A stretch of DNA of 64,000 nucleotides. Source: Strigomonas culicis. Its lineage: Eukaryota > Euglenozoa > Kinetoplastea > Trypanosomatida > Trypanosomatidae. The notes under the pieces are model-generated. The model saw only the letters and a list, made by a program, of their open reading frames with translations, was not told where the DNA came from and ran no database searches. Of the stretch, positions 55,972-64,000 are shown piece by piece (within the stretch, counting starts at the first letter, position 1; the number at the start of each line of letters is the position of its first letter). The stretch covers positions 1 through 64,000 of the forward strand of contig AUXH01000020.1 in the NCBI GenBank assembly GCA_000482145.1, written 5' to 3'. A program made the translations under genes and the position numbers.

Positions 55972-57507
55972 TCATGATGAATGCGCCGCAACCGCCTCGT
56001 GTTTGTGAGCCTGCAGGTCGAGCATTTTGTTCCACGAACCCTCCACGTGCCACTCGCGGAGCTCCGCGATGGCGTCTTCCAGGTTCGCACACGTCAGCGG
56101 TACATAGCGCAACGTCACCAGGGCCTCCGACACCGCGTCCGGCAACAAGGACTGCACGCGCCGCGGCGGTGCCGCTCCAGCGCCGCGAGCGGGCCGCTTG
56201 GAAAGATCCACGAGCAGCACGCACGGGAGCCGCCGCGCCTTGTGCGGGACGCCGTCGCTGCTGTGCGCCCGCGGGTCGCGGTTCGCGTACTGCCACCGCA
56301 GCAGCTCGCCGAGATGGGCCGTGTGCGGCGTTGCCCAGACGCCCTTCTGCGTGTCCGGGTCCACATCCGCCTTGAGCAGCGGTCGCTCCCGCCCCGCAGA
56401 GGCCGCATCGGCATTGGCACGGGGCGGGTAGCCGTGCGGCGCCCGCTTCTCCCCCACCATCTCCCGGAGCCGCTCCAGCGCGGCACGACCCCTCCCCTCC
56501 GCTGTCGCCGTGCTCTCCTCCGCGGGCGCGGCAGCACTGCTCTGCGGCGCGGCGATGGCGGCAGGGCGAAGGCATACGCACAGCCCCTCCGGGAAGCGCT
56601 CGCGAAACTCGTGGACGAGCTCCGACACACCCTTCATCGACACGCCGTCTCGCGCCAGTCCGGTTGCGCCGGTCGCCGCCGCGCTGGCGCGAGACGGCCC
56701 GGTGAGGACGGCGGGAGGCGCCTGGCGCGCGAGCGACGCCAGCGCGGCGGCGGTGTAGCACGCGCCGGGGCTGACGCCCGCGCGCACCATCTCGGGGCCG
56801 AAGAGCGACACGGACGGCTTTGGCGGCCGACGCGGCACGACGGGGTCCTCCACCAGCTTTCTACCCGTGCGACAGTGCTGCTGATGGAGCGCTGCGAGTG
56901 CCGCCCGCAGCTGCGCCTCCGGCGGTGACGCGTCCCGCGGTGGGGACGACGCCGGAAACGCCACCTCCACCGACGCGTCCAGCGTGCACACGACGACCTG
57001 CGTCGCGACGCTGAAAGAGGAGGCGAGTGTGAGGAGCTCCTCGCCCACGCGCTGCCACGCGGGCGGGGCCGCCGCCGGCGCGCGGCCGGACAGGTCCCGC
57101 GGCACCCGCGGCAGGAGCACGACCAGGTGCGGCATCACGCGCGCGCTCGCCATCACCGCCTTGAGGTCGGGGTGCTCGTCCATCAGGTCGCGATACGGGT
57201 TGGTGATATTCGGGTGGCCGTACAGCTCGAGGTCGAGCTGCTCCCGCGTCATGGTCGAGAGGAGGTGCTGGCGCGGCATGCGCAGGCCGAAGAGCCCGCC
57301 GCCCAGCTTAATGCCGAGGCCACCCTTCATGCTATTCTGGGCGTGGCGACGCCCGTCCCGCAGACCGTACATATCGGACAGTCGCTTGTACCGCCCTTTG
57401 CTGCCGTGGGTGTGGCGGACGTGGACGGCGCCAGCCCGCTTGCCGCGCCCCTTCAGGAAATCGCGACTATTCCATCGGCCCCACCAGATGCATGTGTTGC
57501 GCAGCAT
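55972..57507 (-). CDS. Mitochondrial orphan protein, possibly ribosome- or assembly-related
   Basis: 511 aa, ATG at 57507. The N-terminal 80 residues are strongly basic and aromatic (MLRNTCIWWGRWNSRDFLKG, RHTHGSKGRYKRLSDMYGLR) with no acidic residue before position 16, suggesting a mitochondrial RNA-associated protein. The middle is Ala/Pro-rich with hydrophobic segments (HLVVLLPRVP, VATQVVVCTLDASVEV), and the C-terminal third (LRWQYANRDPRAHSSDGVPH, VLLVDLSKRP, LVTLRYVPLTCANLEDAIAE) looks globular. No family is recognised. The glycine-rich KGGLGIKLGGGLFGLRMPRQ segment and basic head would suit a mitoribosomal or assembly protein; that is inference only. Confidence 0.72.
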   Translation of the reverse strand: MLRNTCIWWGRWNSRDFLKGRGKRAGAVHVRHTHGSKGRYKRLSDMYGLRDGRRHAQNSMKGGLGIKLGGGLFGLRMPRQHLLSTMTREQLDLELYGHPNITNPYRDLMDEHPDLKAVMASARVMPHLVVLLPRVPRDLSGRAPAAAPPAWQRVGEELLTLASSFSVATQVVVCTLDASVEVAFPASSPPRDASPPEAQLRAALAALHQQHCRTGRKLVEDPVVPRRPPKPSVSLFGPEMVRAGVSPGACYTAAALASLARQAPPAVLTGPSRASAAATGATGLARDGVSMKGVSELVHEFRERFPEGLCVCLRPAAIAAPQSSAAAPAEESTATAEGRGRAALERLREMVGEKRAPHGYPPRANADAASAGRERPLLKADVDPDTQKGVWATPHTAHLGELLRWQYANRDPRAHSSDGVPHKARRLPCVLLVDLSKRPARGAGAAPPRRVQSLLPDAVSEALVTLRYVPLTCANLEDAIAELREWHVEGSWNKMLDLQAHKHEAVAAHSS

Positions 57508-57867
57508 CGCCGCAGCGAAAGCGTAACTTCTGCTTGTGTCGTGGGGGGATTCCTATTGTGATCACGAGCTTTGAGAAAAGAAGAGGAAGAACAAGAAAAG
57601 AGCGAGAGGAAAAAGTGGACAACGTCATTCAGGCAATAACAGTTGTTATGGGACGGTTTACTATTGCTGTGGGAATGCTGACACAAACACACACACACAC
57701 ACACACACAGTAACAATAAAGGATGTGCAAAGAGCACACTCGCACCATTGCTTTCACAAGTCTGAATAACAGTTAAAAAACCATCGTCAGCCGACGAAAA
57801 GGAAGGCAGCGCTTTACAACTAACAAATGCAATTGTTGCCCATAATAGAATATAATTGTTTTCCGCG
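57508..57867. other. Intergenic region with (CA)n repeat
   Basis: 360 nt without a gene. (CA)n run at about 57684-57709 and A/G-rich plus-strand sequence at 57570-57615 (pyrimidine-rich on the sense strand, a candidate splice signal for the gene starting at 57507). Confidence 0.65.
57680..57710. repeat. (CA)n dinucleotide repeat
   Basis: About 13 CA units (with one CAAA interruption at the left) in the spacer between the orphan at 57507 and the thioredoxin-E4 gene. Confidence 0.9.
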
Positions 57868-60800
57868 TTACAGGTTATTATTCAATTTTTCTTTGGCTTC
57901 TTGGACCCATTCCGCAATCCTCTTCTTTAACGCCTCGCAGGCCTCCTTGATCTCCGGCCTTTCATTGAACTCCTTCAAAATTGCCTCATCCAAGTGTTCA
58001 TTTGTGAAGGGGTTCTTTGACTCAGAGAGCAGATGATGGTGGATAGTGTCGCTGTTCACAAAGATCAAGTCCGCCAGGTTCTTTACATCGCTGGGCAGCG
58101 CAACGGGGTGCGTCAGGGGCGTCGAGAGCAGTGCGTCGAGTGCATAGTCCGGCGCGTCGTCCCACAGCGCGTCCTCCTCGCCTACCTTCTCCGAGACCTT
58201 CTGCAGTGCGCCATTCATCTCCGACAAGCGCCAGATGAGATCCTCCGTCACGAGCTGGCGCTCAACCACCATCTTCATGGCCGCGTGGATGTCGGGAAGT
58301 GGGATGCCGCACTTGCACATGCACTGCAGGAAGGAGCGGCTGCGGCGGAAGCGCGTGATGCAGTCGACCAGCCGCGACAGGATCTCCCGCGGCCGGTACT
58401 CGTAGCGCTCCGCGAACTCTATTTTGAGCGACTTGCTCTTCGGCCCGGCGAAGCAGACGAGGCTGCGCGACAGCATCTGGCTGATCTGCTGTGCCACCAT
58501 GTTCTGCGAGACCCCCTTTTCGAACTGCGCCGCGATCTGATTAAACATGTCGATGGAGGCGTTGAAAAGCATAATGTGTGAGCGCAGGCTGAGACCCATC
58601 TGGTGGTACGTGCGAGTGCCGTCCGCCTGCTCCTCCGCCTCTTCGTCATCCGCGTCCTCCTCATTGTTCGTTGCCGAAGCACCGCGGCCCTGCGAACGGC
58701 GGCCTCCGTTTCTTGCGCCGCGGTTCGCGTCGGCATTCTCCGCGGTGCCGTCCGCCGCGGCCGCCGGCGCCGCCACGGCCGTCTCGGAGAGGTCCGCTCC
58801 GTTCTTCATGGCTTCGTTCATCTCCGTGAGCGTCTGGATCAGCTGGTCCACCGCGGCGTTCACCTCGGCCACCGCCATGTGTGAAAAGCGCTCGAGCACC
58901 GTGCCCTGCCTGCCGAACTCCTCCCGCACGGGGGCGCAGAGCGAATCGACCTCCAAAAAGCGCTTGAGGCAGTGCGCCAACTCATAGCGCACCTCCAGCC
59001 GCTCGTAGTTGGCCTTCTCGACGGCGATGTAGCAGCGGATGCAGCTGCGCACAATGTGGTCCTTGAACCACGGGTGCGCCTCCAGCACCTTGCGGAGCGA
59101 GTAGTCGTTCAAGATGGACATGAGGTAGGACGGAAACAGGGTGTGCGTGTGCGGCTTGGGGAAGTAGTTCGTGTTGCCCATGAGCACCAGCATGAGCGAG
59201 ATCATACCGTCGATGAAGAGCCCATCCTTGGGCGCCATCTGCGTCGCGCGGACGACCGTGTCAACGAGCTGCTGCGGCAGGTAGTTCCACTGCTCCGGCA
59301 CCTCGCTCGGCAGGGTCCCGTCCGGCCGCACATCCATGAGATGCAGAAGCCACTTGGCCATGTAGTTCAGCAGCTGCAGGCGCGACAGCGCGAGCTTCTG
59401 CGGCTGCAGCAGCGCCTCGTAGAGACACTTCTCGGACGTCAGCGCCTCGCGCTCCCGCTGGCCGCTTTGGGGGTGCGTCGCCTGCCGCGCGTCGCGGTCG
59501 TGCATGTCGATAAACGCGGCGATGTACATCATGGCTCGTGCCGCGAGGAAGAAGAGGTGCACGAACGGCTTGTAGGGCGGTGCGTCCGCGGGGTATGTCG
59601 GGCACGGGCGCGCCTCGTCGTAGTGCACGATGCGCTCCGTGTCCGCGCCGCCGAAGGTGATAACGGTGGGATTGTCGGCCCCGTGCAGCACGTAGTAGCT
59701 GGGCAGCTTGGTGTAGTCGAACTCCCCCTTGGCAAAAATCGGCAGCGCGGACTCGATGAGGATGGCGCACAGCTGCGTCATGAGAAAGCGGGAGCAGAGC
59801 ACCTCGTTCTGGTGCATCGTCTTGAAGTAGCCCTCGTTGAGCCGCAGCACCTTCCCGAGGAACAGCAGCGTGGCCGGGCGCGTCTCCTTACAGCGCAGGA
59901 AGGCCTGCACGAGATAGTTGTTGAGGTCGAACAGGAGCGACACCATCTGCTGCACCTCGTAGACCTTCTGGGAGTGGTCCGCCTCAGCGGCAGGGAACAG
60001 CTTCATGACAGTTTCCCAGTTGGCCATGCTGGGGTTCATGTTGACGGCGGAGAGCGGCTCGGGGCCGATGCCGAGCAGCGCCCCCAGCAGCGTCAGGCGC
60101 TCCACGTGCATCCCGTTCGTCACGTACGCGTTGTCGAAAAACGGGCTCCGCACCACAAGGGCCTGTGCCTCGCCGCTCTGGATGAGATTGACGACCGCCG
60201 TCACGAGTAGCCGCACGGTGTCGGTGTCGTCCCAGCTGGTGTGGTTCGCGACCGCAATGATAAACCGCAGCACTTGGTTAACCATGAACTCGCCGTCGCA
60301 GCGCTCTGTGTTGGACCGCAGCGCGATACTCTTGAGCAACGCGTCGAGGGCAGCCGCGGAGAAGGCCTCCGAGGCAAGATACGGGATGAGGAGCACACCG
60401 GCGCACTCGCACGTGGACTCCATCAGGAGCGTGTACGCCAGGTCGCAGGCGTCCTTCTGCGTTATCTGGTTCTTCTCCTTCACCGCCGCGGCGAGCTGCA
60501 GCATCGCCCGCGCGAAGGGGTCGTGGAGCGTCTTGGGACTGGCGGCGGCTCGCGAGGACGCCCCACCCGCGCCGGGCGCCGGCGCCTCCTGGACGATCAT
60601 GTTCGACGCCATGTCCGCGTAGCGCTGCACAAGGCCGAGGTCGCCGCCCCTCACGGTGTTGAGCGTCTCGCCGCCGAGGCAGACCACAAACGTCGGCATG
60701 GCGGTGATCCCAAACCGCGTGGCGCAGTCACGATTGCGGTCGACGTTGCACTTACAGCAGACCACTTTGGACGGATCGAAGCACTGCGCCATCTGCTCGT

Positions 60801-60918
60801 ACTGGGGCCGGATCTGTTGGCACGGGCCGCACCAGTCCGCATAGAAGTCAATCACGGTCACCTTGGTCCTGCTGTTCACAAGGGACATGAGATGTCCTAT
60901 TCCGTTGATTTCGATCAT
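57868..60918 (-). CDS. Thioredoxin domain fused to Ufd2-type E4 ubiquitin elongation factor with U-box
   Basis: 1016 aa from the ATG at 60918; the longer frame to 61311 is a low-complexity hydrophobic leader read as 5' UTR. Residues 1-110 are a thioredoxin domain: VIDFYADWCGPCQQIRPQY with the redox pair C30/C33, and the cis-proline in GITAMPTFVV (P75). A short Ala/Ser/Pro linker follows. From about 250 the sequence is helical, with the Ufd2 core-like segment LLFDLNNYLVQAFLRC, LLFLGKVLRLNEGYF and CSRFLMTQLCAILIES. An acidic low-complexity insert lies around 740-790. The C-terminal about 925-1000 reads as a U-box (LLSTPLTHPVALPSD, DTIHHHLLSESKNPFTNEHL). U-box E4 enzymes extend ubiquitin chains for Cdc48/p97-linked degradation. 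The thioredoxin fusion is not part of the usual Ufd2/UBE4 architecture. Confidence 0.83.
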   Translation of the reverse strand: MIEINGIGHLMSLVNSRTKVTVIDFYADWCGPCQQIRPQYEQMAQCFDPSKVVCCKCNVDRNRDCATRFGITAMPTFVVCLGGETLNTVRGGDLGLVQRYADMASNMIVQEAPAPGAGGASSRAAASPKTLHDPFARAMLQLAAAVKEKNQITQKDACDLAYTLLMESTCECAGVLLIPYLASEAFSAAALDALLKSIALRSNTERCDGEFMVNQVLRFIIAVANHTSWDDTDTVRLLVTAVVNLIQSGEAQALVVRSPFFDNAYVTNGMHVERLTLLGALLGIGPEPLSAVNMNPSMANWETVMKLFPAAEADHSQKVYEVQQMVSLLFDLNNYLVQAFLRCKETRPATLLFLGKVLRLNEGYFKTMHQNEVLCSRFLMTQLCAILIESALPIFAKGEFDYTKLPSYYVLHGADNPTVITFGGADTERIVHYDEARPCPTYPADAPPYKPFVHLFFLAARAMMYIAAFIDMHDRDARQATHPQSGQREREALTSEKCLYEALLQPQKLALSRLQLLNYMAKWLLHLMDVRPDGTLPSEVPEQWNYLPQQLVDTVVRATQMAPKDGLFIDGMISLMLVLMGNTNYFPKPHTHTLFPSYLMSILNDYSLRKVLEAHPWFKDHIVRSCIRCYIAVEKANYERLEVRYELAHCLKRFLEVDSLCAPVREEFGRQGTVLERFSHMAVAEVNAAVDQLIQTLTEMNEAMKNGADLSETAVAAPAAAADGTAENADANRGARNGGRRSQGRGASATNNEEDADDEEAEEQADGTRTYHQMGLSLRSHIMLFNASIDMFNQIAAQFEKGVSQNMVAQQISQMLSRSLVCFAGPKSKSLKIEFAERYEYRPREILSRLVDCITRFRRSRSFLQCMCKCGIPLPDIHAAMKMVVERQLVTEDLIWRLSEMNGALQKVSEKVGEEDALWDDAPDYALDALLSTPLTHPVALPSDVKNLADLIFVNSDTIHHHLLSESKNPFTNEHLDEAILKEFNERPEIKEACEALKKRIAEWVQEAKEKLNNNL

Positions 60919-61307
60919 AATGGAGTGTAAGTGCGCAGAAGAAGAGAGGCTAGAAACCGCGAAAGAAGAGATAGAAACAAACAAAAAATATATATCTGTG
61001 TGTTGTGACTGTGAAAAGAGTGAAAACGAAGCGAAGAAAACAAGAGAAGAGGAAAGAAGAGTCCAAGTGGGATCCACAAGAAAAGGGACAATCGAAAAGA
61101 ACACGACAGAGTGGAAACAAGAAGAAAGGAAGAAACGGGGAATAAAAGTCGGAGAAGCCGAGAACACTATTACTTCTTCAAAAAAAAAGGGGGGTAGAGT
61201 ATGTGTACAATTTTGCACAATAGAATAGGACGGTAGCATCGTATAGAAAAGCATGCATACACGTGCCTGTGTGCATCGTAGCGCTGTGCGTACGCAATGC
61301 AACGTGC
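60919..61307. other. Intergenic region
   Basis: 389 nt without a gene, apart from the candidate acceptor above. A/G-rich plus-strand sequence at 61010-61200 (polypyrimidine on the sense strand) and an A9G6 run near 61181-61195. Confidence 0.65.
60950..60987 (-). promoter_or_regulatory. Candidate trans-splice acceptor of the thioredoxin-E4 gene
   Basis: Pyrimidine-rich sense-strand sequence at about 60987-60959, followed by an AG at 60951-60950, which would leave a 5' UTR of about 32 nt. The tract is interrupted, so the site is only a candidate. Confidence 0.35.
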
Positions 61308-63077
61308 TCATTTTTGAAAATCAGGGTGCACAGGACCGTACGAGTAGTGCATCCCGACATCATCAATAATCTCGACCTCGGCACTGGACGTGCTGGCGTC
61401 GTCGTCGACCGCCTTTTCATCGAACACCCACTGCGCGTTGGCCGTGCTGTCCGCCGCGCTTGTGGGTGGTGCTTCGCTGATCGGTGTGGCGTCCGCTGTA
61501 GGTGCCGCGGCACCCACGTCCTTTTCTTCACTTGTGCGCACAACCGCCTCTGCCGCTGCCACTGGTGGTGGCTGCTCGGTGCTCGTGGGGCCGGTGTTTC
61601 TCTCTGCTTGGTCTACCGCATCCAGGCCCTCCAGCCCCTCCTCGCCCGTGGCATCCTCAAATTCGTTTCGAAGAAACTGTTCAAACGGATTCGTGTCGGC
61701 GGTCGCCCTGAACACATAGTCGGCGTACTGCGGGTCGTTGAACGGGGCGATGTTGTAATGCTCTAGCAGGGAGGGGGTGCGGTCCTCCTCCGCGGCGTGG
61801 GCAGCGCTCGCGCCCTCGTTCTCCAATGGGATGTGGCGCGGGCGAAAGCCGGCCACCTGCTCCTCCAGCAGGCCCCACAGCGTGAAGTCTTCGAAGAAGG
61901 GGTGGCGCCGCAGCTGGTCGAGGTCGAAGGTGCCGTGCTCACGGTGGACGCCCAGGCGGGCGCGCGGATCAATCGCAACGAGCCGCAGGATGAAGTCCTT
62001 TGTGCGCGACCAGTAGTCCTCCGCGTTGCTGCTGTCACCGCCGCCGTCCAGATGCACAAGCGGGAAGGGCACGAGCGTATCGGCGAGGGCGGCGCCGCCC
62101 TTTGTGGCTCCCTGCACCACCTTCTGCAGCACCTCGAAGGTGCTGAGGCCGGAGAACATGTGCGCGCCGTACACCATCTCGTACACAATGGCGCCCAGCG
62201 CCCACAAGTCGCTGCTGTAGCTCCACTTACACTCTCCAACCATCTCCGGCGAGACGTACTGCGCCGTGCCGCAGAAGCTGGCCGTCTTCTTGCGCATCGC
62301 CTGGATCTCCGACACCGTGACGCGCCGCTTCGCGCGCGCGCCCGCCGGGGCCTCGCCGTTCATCGCACACGGATCGCTCCTCCGCGTTTCCTCCCGGTGT
62401 CCCACCTCAGGCGGCAGGGCGACGCCGTGGTTCGTCTCGGGCTTGACCAGCGCGCCCTCCATATCCACCGTGTCGAAGTCGATCAGACACGCGCGATACT
62501 TGTCATCGAAGGCGATGTTCTCCGGCTTGAGGTCGCGCAGCACCAGGCCCCGCTCGGCGGTGCGCGCCAGGGCCAGCACGAGCTGCGCTGTGATGAGCTG
62601 GATGTCGCGGAAGCCGAGACACCGCAGCGCTGCCGCCGTGGCGGGGATCGGCTTGGGCGCGAGCCTGCGCACCTCCACGGCCTCCCGCTCCTCCGCGGAC
62701 AGCAGCGTGGCCGCGTACTCGCGCTGGCGCTGCAGCGCCACGCGGCGGATGTGCTGCAGCAGGTCGCCGTGCGGGAGCCACTCCATCACGAAGTAGAGCT
62801 CGTCCTCCGACTGCGCGGTGCCGTAGAGGCGGCCAATGAAGGGGTGCGGCGCCACGCGCAGCAGCGCGGATTTCTCCGCCATCGCGCTCGCGACTTTGTT
62901 CTGCTGCAGCAGCTGCACCTTCGAGAGCGCCTTGATGGCGATGGGGAGGTCGGGGTGCGTCAGGCGCGACTGAATCACGTGCGAGATGGCGCCGGCGCCG
63001 AGCGGCGTGGCCGTCGCCAGGTTCAGCTGCCGCTCACGGAACTGCGGACAGGTGGGGGCCGCGGCGGTCTGAGACAT
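61308..63077 (-). CDS. PDK1-like AGC protein kinase with altered HRD and DFG motifs
   Basis: 589 aa from the ATG at 63077 (MSQTAAAP; the frame to 63086 begins with TTG). Glycine loop GAGAISHV (27-34), lysine K49 in IAIK, alpha-C glutamate in AEKS, then a PDK1-like small lobe (HPFIGRLYGTAQSEDELYFV). An insertion of about 45 residues (about 112-157) lies between the hinge helix and the catalytic loop. The catalytic loop reads LRDLKPEN, so the His of HRD is Leu, and the metal-binding DFG reads DFD (200-202). The activation-loop end SFCGTAQYVSPEM is characteristic of PDK1. A further insertion (about 210-262) precedes it. The catalytic Asp and the first Asp of DFG are kept, so activity is possible. 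No PH domain is evident in the Ser/Ala/Glu-rich C-terminus. PDK1 phosphorylates activation loops of other AGC kinases; the role here is inferred. Confidence 0.82.
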   Translation of the reverse strand: MSQTAAAPTCPQFRERQLNLATATPLGAGAISHVIQSRLTHPDLPIAIKALSKVQLLQQNKVASAMAEKSALLRVAPHPFIGRLYGTAQSEDELYFVMEWLPHGDLLQHIRRVALQRQREYAATLLSAEEREAVEVRRLAPKPIPATAAALRCLGFRDIQLITAQLVLALARTAERGLVLRDLKPENIAFDDKYRACLIDFDTVDMEGALVKPETNHGVALPPEVGHREETRRSDPCAMNGEAPAGARAKRRVTVSEIQAMRKKTASFCGTAQYVSPEMVGECKWSYSSDLWALGAIVYEMVYGAHMFSGLSTFEVLQKVVQGATKGGAALADTLVPFPLVHLDGGGDSSNAEDYWSRTKDFILRLVAIDPRARLGVHREHGTFDLDQLRRHPFFEDFTLWGLLEEQVAGFRPRHIPLENEGASAAHAAEEDRTPSLLEHYNIAPFNDPQYADYVFRATADTNPFEQFLRNEFEDATGEEGLEGLDAVDQAERNTGPTSTEQPPPVAAAEAVVRTSEEKDVGAAAPTADATPISEAPPTSAADSTANAQWVFDEKAVDDDASTSSAEVEIIDDVGMHYSYGPVHPDFQK

Positions 63078-63343
63078 AGGCGTCAATGACTAGATCTATT
63101 AGAAATAGGTGTTAATGTATAAATAGTGGTGGAGGAGTTCCTCTTTGCTTCTATGTGGCTGTGATAGCTGATACGTGGAGAGAGACAACGGGAAGAGATG
63201 TGGACATATTCAGCAGTATCATCATTTTTCGCGCCCTTTCATTTGATTGTTATACATAATCGGGAGAGACCATCATGTAAATGAAAAACGGGGGGTATGT
63301 ATTCCCAACGATAATAGTGTACAAACGAGGACATACAGAAGTG

Positions 63344-64000
63344 TCATTCGCTACGAACAGCTTGTGCCTCTTCATCCGACGGGGGTGCGAGCGTGGAAAG
63401 CCGGCTCAGCACCCTCCGCCTATCAAGCTCAAACTTCTGGGTATCCCCACTTTGCTCCGCATACGCGAGCGAAGAAATGTAGTCGATCATGCGCAAGATG
63501 GAGTCTCTGTTCGCATACAAGATATACCGCACAGGGAGCGAGAGCTCGGGCGCACCAATCATCTTAGTGAGCACGTCAAAGATCTTCTTGGAAATAATTT
63601 GTGACGTCAAGCCGTTGCTGCACAGGAGGACGGCGCAGAGCAGCGCCGGGCTCGTGGCGTAGAGCACACTCGCGGCCCCAAACGCCCCCTCCTGCAGGAC
63701 GGTGCTCAGCAGGGACAGGCCGTAGTACTTCTGCACCGTGTTCTTGCTGTCGATCGACTCCACAAGGACGTCGTTCACAATGGTGTGCATGTGGTACAAG
63801 AGAAAGACGGACGCGTTGGAGCGATGGGCCTTCAGTAAGCACAGGAGCGACTTCCATGTCTGCCCCACCGCGGTCAACTGGGGCCCGGTGAGGTACATAC
63901 ACAGTTGACCGATGAAGGTGCGATAGAACTCAGAGGACTTGGTGTCACTCACGGGGGACACGGGCGCCTCGCCGTCCTCGCGCAACGCCATGTAGGCGTA
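63344..64000 (-). CDS. Unknown protein, C-terminal part (5' end outside window)
   Basis: The frame is open to the window edge: upstream of the internal ATG at 63991 the codons read Tyr-Ala-Tyr with no stop, so the real start lies beyond 64000. The visible 215+ residues are alpha-helical and Leu/Ser-rich (SEFYRTFIGQLCMYLTG, FLLYHMHTIVNDVLVESIDS, KYYGLSLLSTVLQEGAFGAA), resembling a HEAT/armadillo-type helical repeat end. The last 30 residues are charged (FELDRRRVLSRLSTL, SDEEAQAVRSE). No family recognised. Confidence 0.7.
   Translation of the reverse strand, partial: YAYMALREDGEAPVSPVSDTKSSEFYRTFIGQLCMYLTGPQLTAVGQTWKSLLCLLKAHRSNASVFLLYHMHTIVNDVLVESIDSKNTVQKYYGLSLLSTVLQEGAFGAASVLYATSPALLCAVLLCSNGLTSQIISKKIFDVLTKMIGAPELSLPVRYILYANRDSILRMIDYISSLAYAEQSGDTQKFELDRRRVLSRLSTLAPPSDEEAQAVRSE

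Noticed and set aside
57868..61311. Longer start for the thioredoxin-E4 gene with a possible signal peptide
   Set aside because: The extra 131 codons are Phe/Ser/Leu low-complexity from a pyrimidine-rich splice region; the ATG at 60918 is followed directly by a typical thioredoxin start.

Overview
This window is nuclear DNA of a trypanosomatid (kinetoplastid protist). The basis is: every convincing gene is on the minus strand with no introns; GC-rich open frames are separated by AT-rich spacers full of homopolymer and dinucleotide runs; the gene set is kinetoplastid in style (tandem NEK-PH kinases, a pair of CCHC poly-zinc-finger proteins of the UMSBP/HEXBP type, a large IQ-motif protein, kinetoplastid-type mitochondrial proteins). 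The whole 64 kb reads as part of one polycistronic transcription unit transcribed from high to low coordinates, with individual mRNAs expected from trans-splicing and polyadenylation. I see no strand switch, tRNA, rRNA, transposon or CRISPR array. The genus cannot be fixed from sequence alone.

Layout in coordinate order: (1) 0.5-12.3 kb, four NEK-family kinases with C-terminal PH domains, three being close tandem copies that share a 255-nt block identical in all three, the fourth (1139 aa) diverged and carrying large insertions inside the kinase fold. (2) 12.9-21.2 kb, an ELMO-domain protein, a TRIM-like RING/B-box/coiled-coil protein, an LRRC23-like leucine-rich-repeat protein and a Cep57-like coiled-coil protein, i.e. 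probable cytoskeletal or signalling proteins. (3) 21.6-26.7 kb, a 1693-aa WD-repeat protein with a TPAK-repeat linker and Sfi1-like tryptophan motifs. (4) 27.6-33.5 kb, cohesin subunit SCC3/STAG, a small charged protein and proteasome subunit alpha-1 (PSMA1 type). (5) 35.1-37.1 kb, two CCHC poly-zinc-finger proteins with six and seven knuckles. (6) 38.4-48.9 kb, a WW-domain protein and a very large IQ-motif protein whose reading frame is broken once at 47456-47459. (7) 49.5-57.5 kb, six consecutive genes that are mitochondrial by family or by N-terminal sequence: SDHAF2, an ICT1-type release-factor protein, an SLC25 carrier, an orphan, a J-protein and a second orphan. (8) 57.9-64 kb, a thioredoxin domain fused to a Ufd2-type E4 ubiquitin elongation factor with a C-terminal U-box, a PDK1-like AGC kinase with altered HRD and DFG motifs, and the 3' part of an unrecognised gene running off the window.

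The most unusual items are the thioredoxin-E4/U-box fusion, the homogenised block in the NEK array, the frameshifted IQ gene, the PDK1-like kinase with LRD/DFD motifs, and the composite WD/TPAK/Sfi1-like protein. All start codons were re-read on the minus strand. Where the longest open frame begins with a non-ATG codon or runs into a low-complexity leader, the first plausible ATG was chosen.
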